Below are positions 47,344 through 59,421 of a stretch of DNA of 64,000 nt, one piece after another (position 1 is the stretch's first letter; each line of letters opens with the position of its first letter). Below the pieces are notes generated by a model that saw nothing but the letters and a program-made list of their open reading frames with translations, did no database searches and was not told the DNA's origin. The DNA comes from Erigeron canadensis. Taxonomy: Eukaryota; Streptophyta; Magnoliopsida; Asterales; Asteraceae. Made by a program: the position numbers and the translations under genes. The stretch spans positions 37,570,055 to 37,634,054 of the forward strand of contig NC_057762.1 of assembly GCF_010389155.1 (NCBI RefSeq). The letters run 5' to 3'.

Positions 47344-48094
47344 CTCTGCTTGTCTCTGTGTGTGCTTTTCCCGCCCTTTTGTTTGTGAGGAACGAAATTG
47401 ATAGTGCGATTATATTGACTTTTAGTTTCAGTTTAAAAATAAAAAAAAACTTTTTTTTTTTTGGTTATTTTGAGATAACTTATAAGTGTTGTGTTATGTA
47501 AAGAAGTTATTGTTTTGAAAACGAAGTCCTTGTTGTGTTATATTTTAGAGTGGTTATCCTTCGTCGACGCGCCTAAATATGATAACATAGGGTTTGTGGT
47601 TCGGTTAATATGTAGTTCATTGTAACATGGTTCGTGGTCCAGTCTATTGATTCGTATTCTTGATCCCTGACTTGTGAATCTACGTGGATTGAAGTTTCGA
47701 TTCATTTGAGATTACTAATTTTGTAATGGGTCAATATGAAATTAAGGATCTTGTAATGGGTCAGTAGAACTAGAACTTGTTTGATCATACTTTTTAATAG
47801 TATTAGGTCACAAAGACTAGGTGGTCAATTGTATTCAGAAGACTAGTTAAACCTACTTGCTCCATCTCATGTCACATTTTGATAAGATGCACCACACAAT
47901 TCAATGCTTAAGTACTTTGGGCAACCCATTGTTAACTCAAGCCAAGAGTAACAGGCTAAGAAAAAGCTAGCTTTTAGTGTATAATTGATATTGATATACA
48001 TATAAACATTATTTATACATGCTAATGAGATCATCTATTTATTCATTTATTGCATTCTTGACAAGACAGCAAGCAGGCAAATCTAAGGCACTTG
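47344..48094. other. RFC4 promoter region and 3' flank of the next gene
   Basis: About 750 bp between the RFC4 start and the stop of the upstream minus-strand gene. No other feature seen. Confidence 0.5.
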
Positions 48095-50206
48095 TTAGCC
48101 ACCACATTTGATCTTGCCATCATCATCACTGTTGGTTATAGCGAGCCATTGGCAATCCTCAAATGAGCATTTTTGCTCGCCTATTGACCACTCGACATTC
48201 TTAGGCATCATATATATGGGTCCCCAACTCGGCGTTCCATCTTCATACGAGTTATGGGTCAATCTAGTTAACTCTGAACCGTCCAACTTCATGGTAAATA
48301 TCTCTCCATATGGTTGATAGTGATGCGAGTTGGATATTGGTTCAGCAGAAACAGCAGCATAGTCTGATGTGAATACGATGTACTTCCCATCTGGGCTGAA
48401 CCATGGATGGTTTGTACGTCCAGCCTCACCGCTATGGATCAACTGTCGGAGACCAGTTCCATTTGGATGGATCATGTATAACGCAAAACTTCCTGAACCA
48501 GGACTATGACGGTCTGATGCAAATGCAATCCAGTCCCCATCAGGAGACCAGTTACACATTGTGTCTGACCACGGGCCATTGGTTAACTGCGTTAGACCTC
48601 CCTTTTCACCTTCAAAGGCATCCATGATGTATAAGTTCTTATAACCTGATCGACCGGACCTGAAAACAACCCATTTTCCATCAGGTGAAACTGATGGAAA
48701 TGCATTGTTTTGTCCCCCTATCGTGAGTTTCGTATAACTAATTTGGTCGGCATCAATATCTACCGAGACTACATCAACGCCAGTGTCAACACTCGCAAAG
48801 GTGGGCCCAATGCTAGTATAGACCACGCCTTTGCGCTTAGGGTCCCATGCCGTCGAAAATGCAGTTAAATCCGGAATTATCTCTCTATGATTCGACCCAT
48901 CACTATTGACCACATAAAGACCTGGCAAACCCACATAAGCGATCCGATCTCCATCTTTTGAAAACGAAGGAAATGACCCATCGATCCGAAACAAAGAAAT
49001 TCCGGGTCTTTGGGTTTGGATATTCTCAAGAAACAAATCATTTTTAACCATCTTTCCCTTTCGTCCGGACCCTCTACATCTGTGATACCCGACTCGCTTA
49101 GAATCAGGAGACATAAACGGGTTAAAGTGATGAGCCCGTGGCGCCACCAATCGAGTCAACTCCTTAAACGACCCGGAAACAATGTCATATAGCTCTATAT
49201 GACGATAATCTGAACCGGGCCTCCTAGTTGCCACAGCAACAATATTCTTATTAGCTACTGAAGCAGCAGGGGTGAACGAGTGAAGACCCGGTGGCGTAAC
49301 TCGCCGAATCACTACCGAGTCAACTGAAAACGACCCATCTATAGAAAGAATCGCCATGTAAACACTCCACCACCCATCATCACCTCTTCTATGAAAGTAA
49401 AACCTCTCCTCATCAACCCAACTCGGCCATCCACCGTGTTCCACCACCTTAACCCGGCCCGACCCGTTCCGAGTCAAGAAAACATATATATCCGTATTCA
49501 GTTCCTCCACTTCCCCGCCCCACCCCTTTTCTCCTAAAGAAGCAACCGCGGTCCACAAACCGGACGGAGAAACCGCCGGGCTGAAATCTGCCACCCCTTT
49601 CGGAGTCAACCTGCGAGTTAACCCGGTCGACAACTGAGTCGTGTAAACCGCGGCCCAACTCGTCCGACCCACACCCGTCTCCTCACGTGTTGAAACATAT
49701 ATCAACTCATCACCTACCAGACTCGGTCTATCTTTCATTGATATCCCTTCACCACCACCACCCACCAGGCGTCTTTGAGACCGAGTCAACTCCGTCTCAA
49801 CAACAGAGCGATCGGTCTCAAGAACAGAGCGAGACCGAGTCGACTCAGTCTTGCTGTAAGAAACAACATCCATATAGATAGCTGATGACCCATTACGTTC
49901 AGTAACATAAACCAAATGGGTTGCTGGTTGGTTTTTGACAGTTGGGTCGTCGGTGATCAGGGTTTGATCATTAACGGAACTTGCAAAATGGCCGTTAAAG
50001 TTAACGGACTTGCCGTCAGTTAGTTGAAGTTCGGTAGTGGGGTTGAAGGGGCTGTTAACAGGGAGGGAAAATATATCAAAGGCATATCTAGTACGGCCCA
50101 AAGTGGTGAATACTATGCTGGTTTTCGGGTCAGGGTTAGCTGATATTGGGTTGTTGATTGTTATGATGATGATGAATATGATAATGGGCTGATGATTAGA
50201 TTTCAT
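48095..50206 (-). CDS. secreted beta-propeller protein, DPP6 N-terminal / TolB-like
   Basis: Intronless, 703 aa. An N-terminal hydrophobic segment (residues ~8-22, Ile-rich) ending 'ISANP' reads as a signal peptide. The rest is a WD40-like (PD40/TolB) beta-propeller: blades with the family's SPDG signature at 507-510 ('SPDGKWVVFRSGR'), 554-557 ('SPDGDWIAFASDR') and 604-607 ('SPDGKYIVFTSDY'), with degenerate blades from ~165 on ('ADFSPAVSPSG', 'NPFMSPDSKRVGYH', 'SFSKDGDRIAYVG'). It lacks a peptidase Ser-Asp-His domain, so it is a propeller only, as in Arabidopsis AT1G21670/AT1G21680 (memory). The closing 'QKCSFEDCQWLAITNSDDDG' contains two Cys, possibly a disulfide. The ligand is unknown. Next to RFC4 on the same strand, as in Arabidopsis. 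Confidence 0.88.
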   Translation of the reverse strand: MKSNHQPIIIFIIIITINNPISANPDPKTSIVFTTLGRTRYAFDIFSLPVNSPFNPTTELQLTDGKSVNFNGHFASSVNDQTLITDDPTVKNQPATHLVYVTERNGSSAIYMDVVSYSKTESTRSRSVLETDRSVVETELTRSQRRLVGGGGEGISMKDRPSLVGDELIYVSTREETGVGRTSWAAVYTTQLSTGLTRRLTPKGVADFSPAVSPSGLWTAVASLGEKGWGGEVEELNTDIYVFLTRNGSGRVKVVEHGGWPSWVDEERFYFHRRGDDGWWSVYMAILSIDGSFSVDSVVIRRVTPPGLHSFTPAASVANKNIVAVATRRPGSDYRHIELYDIVSGSFKELTRLVAPRAHHFNPFMSPDSKRVGYHRCRGSGRKGKMVKNDLFLENIQTQRPGISLFRIDGSFPSFSKDGDRIAYVGLPGLYVVNSDGSNHREIIPDLTAFSTAWDPKRKGVVYTSIGPTFASVDTGVDVVSVDIDADQISYTKLTIGGQNNAFPSVSPDGKWVVFRSGRSGYKNLYIMDAFEGEKGGLTQLTNGPWSDTMCNWSPDGDWIAFASDRHSPGSGSFALYMIHPNGTGLRQLIHSGEAGRTNHPWFSPDGKYIVFTSDYAAVSAEPISNSHHYQPYGEIFTMKLDGSELTRLTHNSYEDGTPSWGPIYMMPKNVEWSIGEQKCSFEDCQWLAITNSDDDGKIKCGG

Positions 50207-50550
50207 GGTTTGAGTTGGTTAACTAGACTTACTAGAATAGCAGATGACAGTGGAAATAGTAGTATAGTTGACTAGGTTATCTTCTTATTATCTAAAAAGA
50301 ACATAAATTTGTGGTGTAGAAAATGCAACATTTTTTTGTTTGTTTTAAAGAAAATCTTCAAAGCCTTTTGTTTGTTTTTTCTGTACAAATAATAAGGAAA
50401 AGAGGTATCCTGTTTCACGTTGTATTATATAGATAGAGACATTTTTTTATGGTTTTGACTGTGATATTATTAAAGGTTATAATAACAAGTTATGTCTGTG
50501 AAATTCAGAAAACAACATCAACACTGTACGTAAAGGTTTTGCATATCTGT
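50207..50550. other. upstream region of the beta-propeller gene
   Basis: Probable promoter on the minus strand; a TATATAA-like string occurs at about 50425-50434. The right end carries the left copy of the SINE target-site duplication. Confidence 0.4.
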
Positions 50551-50714
50551 AAACGGAGAGAAATTTCTGAGTCTTTGCTTCCAGTGAACATGGCTTAACA
50601 AGTATTCTCGTGACCGTTTTCTGGATTTTTTTTCCTAATCGTCTAAGATGTTTATCCAGCAGGATTCAAACCTAACTCTTTTAAGACGTCTTAACCACTA
50701 GACCAACTTGGGTT
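50551..50714 (-). repeat. tRNA-derived SINE with perfect 15-bp target-site duplication
   Basis: A 164-bp insertion flanked by GTTTTGCATATCTGT at 50536-50550 and 50715-50729. On the minus strand it begins AACCCAAGTTGGTCTAGTGG (A box TGGTCTAGTGG) and has a B box GGTTTGAATCC about 30 bp later (at about 50662-50672). It differs from the SINEs at 3841 and 31546, so it is another family or subfamily. Confidence 0.9.
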
Positions 50715-50729
50715 GTTTTGCATATCTGT

Positions 50730-51323
50730 TGATTCTATTATAGTTGGATTAAGATTATAGTATAGTACTGTTTATTTTTTTTATTATTATTATTTTGTAA
50801 AGATTTAATACTAAATAGGCAAAACATGCTTATAAGTTGTAAGCTTTGTGGTAGAATCTGGATATCTTGAAAGATTTCCATGTATATGAATCTTGTTGAA
50901 ACTTGTTGATCTGATGCTAAAGCAGATTTACTCTGCTTCATACCATTAATCTGATGGGTTCCATCAAAATAAAGGCCCACAGTTTTTAGGCCCAATTTTT
51001 GGAATGAAACATTGAAAGATTTTGATTTAAGCTAGCTAGACATCCTCATTAAGATGTACCAAAACAACATGTTATACACAGATGTAATCATACTATTACT
51101 ACTATATGTATTGAATTAATTAGCAAAAAAAAAAAAAAAGAATTCATTTCTTTCTACCATTATCAAAGAAAGAAAGTGAAACATATATGAGATTCTTTAC
51201 ATTATTCAAGTAAGCTTTCCTTGAATGCGTTAATCGCAACATCACGTGTGCGTTTCGTCCTACTGTTACACTAATACCGCCCGTGCAGTGATGGAATTGA
51301 ACACGGTTACTGGCTTCTGAGAG
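50730..51323. other. 3' flank of the ABCG gene
   Basis: AT-rich intergenic sequence, including the probable 3' UTR of the ABCG25-like gene (minus). Nothing else recognised. Confidence 0.5.
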
Positions 51324-54300
51324 TTAAGCCTTTATTCGTCGGAGAGCAAGGTAAGCCAATAATCTATACCCGAAGAACATAATGAGCAAAATACATATGC
51401 ATGAAGTAGTTGATATTTGACCTTCAATATCGTCTTCAATGAACTTACAACTCGCATGGTTATCACCGTATTGAAAGCAACCCAACAAATACCATATATC
51501 TCGTCCTTGTCCATATTGTACTCGGATCAATAACCTGTAGCTGTAAAACGTTGAAGAAGCGTACTTCATCCAAGCCATGAAAAGGGGCACTTTATGTACA
51601 TAATACCCTCCTGTTAAAACGAATGCAAGCATTGTCACAGTCACTACCGTTGAGGCTTGTTTAGCGTCCATTATAATCGCCCCAACAGCAAACCCGAGTC
51701 CTTGGGACACAAGCACGTATGACAGCAAGATCAACAAGGTTAAGATAAATGCACCAATGTCGGGTTTTAGCCCACACATCCAGTAGGTAATTGACATAAA
51801 AAAGGTAGGCAGAATGAGTTCCATAGGTGCATCTCCGACGATTCTAGCCATAAAATATGCAGAGAGTGAGTACATTCCAGAAGCTCTTTCTTTAGTGAAA
51901 ACGGCTCGATCTTGAGGAAATGCAAACACTGCATTGAACGATGGGAACACGCCCCAAAAGATTGAAATGAAGAATAAAAGACCAAGTCTATCTTGGATAT
52001 CCCGAAAATCCGAATGCCACCACATGAAACCAGCTAACAATGATGCTGCAAGTACTTGGAAAACCCGAAGTGGATTGAAGGTTTCGTGTTTTCTTTCCTT
52101 GAGGCTTCTTTGGATAAGAACGCTAAACTGGTTAAACCACGTGTTGACACCATTTACACATTTTGTTCTGTACTCCTTTGGCTCTCGGCTCGTGACAGGC
52201 ATAAGACCTCTGTCTTTTGTATCCAAACACGCGTCTTTTACTTTAGACGCTAGCAAATCATTGTACGAAGATGTCAAAGTCTGTTTTACATTCGGTCTTT
52301 CTTTGTCAGTTACACCGTCGTGTTGCCACACACCTAGTACATATTAATAAAAACCAAGTTAAATACGTATGTAATCATAATCATAATCCGAATAGCCCAA
52401 CTAGCGATATTCAAGTTAAGCGATCAACCGAACAGTTTTGGGTTTATGTTTACGTTTCGTAAGTAACAAATGGTATGGATCATTGTAGTCTTAGACAATG
52501 CAACCTTTTGTCTTTTAAAAAAGTAACAGGTCAAAGATGGTCAAAACCAATTAAAAAAGATATACAAAGCAAGAAAATTTGATTTAGTATAAGTAGTTTT
52601 TATGTTGTAAAGTAAAGGTGTGTTGCAAAGTAGAAGTGCACTAAAATTGCTATACTGATGGGGTAAACGACAACCACCCAACCCTTATTGCCACGCCACT
52701 TTATCATCTCAAAAAAGATTTCACTTTTGTTAGTATTAGTCATTACCATGTGATGCCACAATGCACATTTGTACCTACACATAATCTAACATTTTATTTC
52801 TTTAAGGTTCAAAAAGTGGCTGTTTTTGTGACCTATGACCTTTAAATCACCAAAAAGAAAACTAGAACCCATACACGTGTCCTAGTAGATGTTATCTATA
52901 TCAACTAATTATGCTTTAGTTATATAAAGGTTTTTTAGTGTATGTGAGTTACTAAAGATGTACACGATATAATTAATTTGGATATATGATAGATGGTCAT
53001 TTCCAACAATTTAATTACTGGTCACCCTTGTGATATTACCAAACGAGATTTAAACCTTAATTACTTTTATTTGTAATGATATCAGAATGTTAGATCATCT
53101 TGAAAGATGGTTTAATGGGGGTATAGCTGGAAGATTATATTATTAATGGGCCAGATATGTTTCATTTTGAAATGATATAACCATGAGGTTTTGCTTGGCT
53201 GATCACCACCCATGTTGTACCATAAAATGATTACAAAATGGACAACTTTAATTATTGAGACAAGCTTTTTTATTTGCATTTATATATGGTGAGAATAAAA
53301 ATTAGATTTTTGAACAGATTCAAGGTAATTTGTTATTTGTATTTCTAATGAAGCCAATTCAAGAAGAAAACCGGTCTTATTTCTTCCTAAAAAGTTAAGG
53401 GTTTTGTTAGTGACAGCCCGTAGGGTTGTCAGTAAAAACTAATTGGGTGCATTAAAATTTGTACCTTGTTGTTAGAAAAATCAGGGAGCGGTTTTAATAT
53501 ATAATGTACAAGGTTTTAAGCATGTAATATGTTGTTGGTGATAGCCCTAAGAGCTGTCATTATCCTCTTCCAAAAGGTAAATAGACATTTTAGACAAGTC
53601 GAAAATCAAATGTGAACCATGTGACGATAACATGACACGTGTTATACTTTTAGAAATAAGTTAAACAGGTTAAACCATTTTGGAGACAGTGGATTCCAAT
53701 CCAACGAATTATAAAGGCTAAATGTGTCAATTAATAAATAAAAGAAAATTAAAAGGTGAATGTTATGGTTTTTTTAACGTAAGCAGTGGTGTCATCATCC
53801 TCTATCCCTTAATTTAATTTGATTAATCCTAGTCCCTAGAGCACATATAATTTAATTATATATAATCATAAAACTATCGCATAATTAGCTTGGAATCTAA
53901 ACCAAGTATCTAATTCTATCAGGATGTGTATTCTTTGTGTTTAACTTTTTAAAAAAGAATTGTTATGTCAAACTTTCTTTGTTAATGCTTACCTTTCATC
54001 CAACTTTGGCATAAATGTTTGATATTATATGTATGATACATAAATAAATAAAATAGTAAGTTTTGTCATCGTGACTTTGGAATCATGTCTAAACAGATTA
54101 AATACATAAATATATATAGAGATTTAGTTAACCATATAATTATTACATGTTCATATAATGTCTATAAAACAAAAGTTTATTATAAAAAGTTAGAACTTTA
54201 TAAAAAAGATGTAAACTTTTTCTGACTTTTAAACGGGAAAAAGGGTACTGAAAAAAAACTTTATTTCCACTAACAGCATGAATAATTACAAATCTATGAA

Positions 54301-57300
54301 TTATTATAATGGTGACATGTTTCATTGCTATAGTTCCCTTTGTGGAAAAGATGCCCTTTCCAATCACGATAATGACAAATGATTTGCCTTTGGTATATAA
54401 TTTGATTTGGAATATATTTGACACAAATAATTGATTTATCATATAGAGGGGATTGGATCTGCTAACCTTGATTTGTTGAATTCCTGCTCAATAATTTAAT
54501 AGATTTTATAAACCATAAATTTTTAAGGTTATAATTAACAAAATCTTCCTTGTACTCTTTTCTACAAAAATTAGCATATAGAATATGAATTTAGATGAAA
54601 ATACCCTCACATGATCTGTGCATGATAAGGTTTAAATGGTGGAAAATTAACGATGTTAGTCAATGACGAAAATGGGACGATTTCTAATAATAACTTTTTG
54701 GACAGATGATCGATTATTGCAAAAGCCAGAAAAATACATGGACGAGTTTTGTAATTTTCTTTAATGTTTTAGATGACAGTCCATCATTATTTTACAAGAT
54801 ACAAAATTTTATGATTAGTAAGAGATCCTTACGTTAATTAAGAACAAAAAAAAAAGGTGTTTAAAATATTTTTACTACAATAATTAATATTCTGCAAATA
54901 TTTAAATTCATTATCCTAAACTATATACTCTCTACGTCCCATATTAAGTGTCTTAGTTTGATTTTTTGAGTCTTATCTCTCAACTTTGATCGTGAATATT
55001 TATGTTTGTATTAATTATATAAAACTTGATATAACAGATATGAATTGATTGAGTTTTTAAATGTATTTTCTATTGATATAACTTTTATCAACTAATATAT
55101 AATAAAAACAAAGATTTTTACGGTCAAAGTCGAAAGAAAAAGACTTAGACCAGTCAAAATAAGACAATTAAAATGGAACGAATGGAGTATTTCTCATGTT
55201 CCATCTCATTTTTGGGACTAGAAATACTGATGGATCGAATTAGTTAGTGTGTCGGAAAAAAAAGAAAGTGTACGTGACCTAATTAAAATCTCTATATATC
55301 TTTGGCCACCTTGGGAACTAACAGATCGATATAAATAGATACATAGACCAATTTTTACGTGTCACATTTCACTAATGCCACGTGCAAACAAATTTACAGG
55401 TTCATGAACCATGACCGCTACTGGCTAGCCAACTTGATGAAATCTATTTTTCTTTCTTTCTTCCAAAACGTATCTTGCATGTCAGTCTAACTTTTACAAA
55501 GTAAAATGAATGACTTTCATGTATAAGAAATATATTGTATACGTTAGTGTTGAATGGTGTTGGATAAATTATTTAATTTAAATATCTAAGATAATAATAA
55601 TATTTTAAAAGATGTTACCATATATATTATGTAATAATAAAAAAAATACTGTAATGTAATTTAATAATATGACTTTAGTACATCATAGGTTAGCTCATAA
55701 CTTTTGAAGTGATACATGTGATTATTTTAAAACTACTTTTACTAGATATTTACTTAAATTCTATAATTAAATTCCCCCACCACCGCCCCCTTTCTACCAC
55801 TAACTAAAAACGGATAGTTATCGTTTTACGAGTAGCTATTAGGGATATATGTATAAATTTATTTTAACTCACATGACCATTACAATTTGTTTACGTGCTA
55901 TCGAGCCCCGCGTCATCTTATTTAGAAGCGGTGCATATATATTATTAATTACCACTAAGCTATATTGTTACAGTTACGGAGTATTAATTTTACAACCAGC
56001 AATAAATCTATACTATTTTAACTATTCAATGTTAAAAGTTCTGAATTCCATCTCAAAAACCAAATCGGCGACTCTATCAAATAAACTACTAACCTTAGGT
56101 TAATTGACAAATTATCGCTATTTATCTAGTTAAACGTACTTTTACTGAACTATATACCAATAACAACAATCAAAAAGTTACTAGAATCATCTGCTATTCG
56201 AAAAGTATACGGAAATTAACATTAAATAATATCTATCTAGCTACCTATTAATTAGTATCTGTATACATGTGTAACTATCACAACCTTTTCATGTGGGCAC
56301 ATATATAGCAAGTTGGTTCTCTAGGCCCGGTGGCTATGGGTCAAGTCCCCAAATAGTAAATTTTGTGCAAGCTAGCTACAGAATACAATAAATAGATCCA
56401 GTACAAGCTATGATAAAGGCTATAGATTGCAATATATATAGTACTATCATACAAAAGTTCATGGCTAAAAATTATCTCTCCTTTTTTGGGGGTCACATAC
56501 ATATATCTTTTTTGAAATGTGAGGCCTTTCATTAAGAATATATATTTGGTAACCTGTTATATCCATAACAATAATAATACTAATAATAGGGAAGTTGAAC
56601 GACCCAAGAAAACAATTTTATATGGTTTTTTCAAGTTAACATTAACATATAACCACATATAAGTTAACTTGGATCAATAAAAAAAAATTTGTCCTATCCT
56701 AGGATTATATCTTTTCATGGGAGCCACTACAAGTTGACTTCTACGACTTCATAAAATTCAACCTAGTCAAGATACTAATAATTGAAAAAAAAGAACATGA
56801 AACGTACCATTTGCAAGATCAAGCAAGAAATCAGCAGGATTCATCGGAAAAGTTGGCCGGAAATCCACCGACTCAAAATACCTCATTGCCTCCGAAGCTT
56901 TACCAAAATAAATGCATCTTCCTTCCGACAAAACAAGCACCGAATCGAACATTTGAAATACTCTGCTAGATGGCTGGTGAACTGAAGTCACGACCGTCTT
57001 CCCTTTCTGGTGCGCAAGACCAGAAAGGGTAGACACTAGCCTATGAGCCGCCGTCGAGTCTAAACCTGACGTCGGCTCATCTAATATCAATAAGCTAGGA
57101 TTCACCAACATCTCATGTGCTATACTCACACGTTTTCTCTCCCCACCTGACACTCCACGTATAAAAGTATTCCCTATTATTGTGTCCCCACATTTAGACA
57201 ATCCTAGCTCATTAATAACTGAATCTGCGACCTCTGTCTTCTCCTGACGAGATAAACTCTTTGGGAGACGTAAGAGGGCGCAGAATATTAATGTTTCCCG

Positions 57301-57747
57301 CACTGTCAAGTACGGGTACAAAACATCATCTTGAGTCACGAACCCGGTTCGTTTTAAAACATTTTTCGTTAGTTTTCGTCCATTTGCATGTACGGTTCCA
57401 CTGAAATAATGTCCCGGGAGTCTACCTCCTAGAGCGTTGAGAAGAGTTGATTTGCCACTTCCGGATGGACCAAGAATGGCTAGAAGTTCACCAGGGTGCA
57501 CCATGCCAGTGATCCCATTCAAGATGGTTCGTTCTTGATGAACCATGGCGCCTTGGTCATTATCTAATTTGTCCATAATGGATCCATTAAATAAGGACTT
57601 GAATATAGAAGCATTATTGTTTTTGTTGTTACTATTGTGAACCTTGATTTTGTAAGTGATGTCAATGAAGTGAAGATGGATTGGGAAATTAGAGTGAGTA
57701 TTAATTTTGGGTGAGTTAATAATGATGATGGGGTGTTCTTGAGACAT
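51324..57747 (-). CDS. ABCG25: ABCG25-like ABC half-transporter (abscisic acid exporter type)
   Basis: Two exons, 57747-56808 and 52333-51324, join in phase 1 to 1,950 nt (649 aa). This is a plasma-membrane ABC-G half-transporter; Arabidopsis ABCG25 (AT1G71960, ~660 aa, from memory) exports abscisic acid from vascular cells. Nucleotide-binding domain: Walker [10 protein letters not shown] (93-101), signature VSGGERKR (199-206), Walker B ILDEP (221-225), switch His257. Exon 2 encodes six membrane spans starting near '[15 protein letters not shown]', with '[20 protein letters not shown]', '[15 protein letters not shown]', '[17 protein letters not shown]' and the C-terminal '[14 protein letters not shown]'. 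ABCG25-specific strings ('VGNTFIRG'-like, '[23 protein letters not shown]') favour this subgroup over ABCG14/21. I chose the Met at 57747; an in-frame Met at 57837 adds 30 residues without family support. The 4.47-kb intron is unusually large and contains transposon debris. Confidence 0.92.
53410..53559. mobile_element. 150-bp Harbinger-type MITE in the ABCG25 intron
   Basis: Ends GTGACAGCCCGTAGGGTTGT and, in reverse complement, TGACAGCTCTTAGGGCTATC. It is flanked by TTA on both sides (53407-53409 and 53560-53562), the target preference of PIF/Harbinger elements. Each terminal repeat is itself a near-palindrome (TGACAGCCC...GGGTTGTCA). Confidence 0.72.
54590..54765. repeat. diverged Mutator-like TIR remnant in the ABCG25 intron
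   Basis: Shares the order of motifs of the right arm of the 36411-37990 element (AAAATACCCTCA, a GATCTGTGCATG near-palindrome, GATTTCTAATAATA, TTTTGTAATTTTCTT) but is heavily mutated, with no partner arm found. Confidence 0.4.
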
Positions 57748-59421
57748 GGTGTTATGATAGAAAGCAAAGTGGGAGAAAGAAGAGTGGTGGTATTTAAGGA
57801 GAAGGAGGAGGATGTAGACAGTGGTTTTTGACGTCAAAAAGATGGTGACACGTTAATGGTGAAGGGTGCGTGGCAAGTGTAGGTGATTTAGGGTATTTGG
57901 TAAAATGGGTTCATTCTCTTTTTACATAGAAAAAGCTGGCTTCATTAGCACCAACTGCCCCAATAATGTTGTGTGCATCTCTTTTTGTTTAATTTTACAT
58001 ACCCTTTTTATTTGGTTGGTGGTTAAATCCTATTTAATTATATTTTCTTAGTTAGTATTTTTTTTATTACTCCATTATTATATACGTGTGTAATGATGTT
58101 ATTGATATTTATGTTAGGTATATATGTTGTATTGGTTTGAAAGATCTATACATATATCATAATTATTATGTTTATATATATGCTTACACTACTAGTATAG
58201 TATATACTCTACATTTGCATATATTCAATCATATACACTCACTTACACACAAACATACATGGCCACACACAAATACCCACATGTTATATATAATACTCTC
58301 ATACATGGCCGGTTCATTTCTCATTCCATGTAGATCCCGAAAGTCCTTTTTAACCATATATTTAGGTAGAACCGGTGAGCAGTCTCTTTACTTAGCTAGG
58401 TAAAAATAAGGTTTGTCTACATTTTAACATCTTCATACACCATCAAGATATAAAGACCTAAAACCCATAAAAAAAGATAGTCAGATAATTTTTTTCTTTT
58501 CTTTATGCACTCTAGTCAGGGCCGGGGTAAATAGTTATATTACCATCAAGTAGATCGATGTATATATAACTTTTATACCATCATATTTTTCTAACAATAT
58601 GATACGAGGTTGTTGTGGTGCTTTCAACATGGCCTTTCTTGTTAGAAAAAACAACTGTATGTCTATGCTGGTCTAGTTTCGACTTTCACTATAGTTGTTG
58701 GGGGTATGTCTTAAATCGAAAGATGTGTCTTAATTTAAAAAAAAATGTGGACTTTATTCTCTGCATCTCTTTCTAAACCTTTTCTCTAAAGGGTTAAGCT
58801 ATTCCGCCCTTCTATTGTCGGTTCTTTTCTAGTGGTGTTAAAAGGGTTATTCCATCATACCTTCTTTTCTTCTCTTTCTTGTTTGTTGAAGATGCAATGA
58901 ATGTCTGCTAGCTAATTAAGCAATTAATTGTTGTCTCTTGAATTTGTTTGGCTTGTTTTGTTGAGTCAGCTTTCAATTCGCATTTCTACTTTCCTTTGCA
59001 TGACCCGTTACTTAGCCTAGCTCCACCAACCCGCCTTCAACTAGCTAACATATAGATCCTATATGTGCTGATTTTCGACGGTTCTTTCTAGTACTGTCGG
59101 GCATATTATTAGATCCGATCCGATCCTCATAATGGCATTTGTTGCTTCCTTGCCAATAATTTTCAGCCGTATGATCTTATATTTATTTGGCAAAATATTG
59201 GTCCTCGATCTATATATAACTAATTAGCATAATTAAATAGGTTATGTCGATATCATATGTCTCTTAATGTCAAATCATCTTATATCATTTAGTTAACGTG
59301 CACTACTTGAGCTAATTAAATCAAAAGTCGCGCGGGAACATGATTATCTTGATCATCAATCATTGTACGTTTGACACGTAATAGATATATGCTCGATCAT
59401 ATATATATATATATATATAAG
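57748..59421. other. upstream region of the ABCG25-like gene
   Basis: Promoter side of the minus-strand transporter gene. AT-rich, with (CACA) and (ATAT) low-complexity tracts. No second gene. Confidence 0.5.

Noticed and set aside
48108..48627. Plus-strand open frames inside the beta-propeller gene
   Set aside because: They are antisense shadows of the 703-codon gene, which has clear blade motifs.
56310..56350. tRNA-like string ending GGGTCAAGTCCCC
   Set aside because: Spacing between any A-box-like sequence and the B-box-like part is too short, and there is no tRNA fold.
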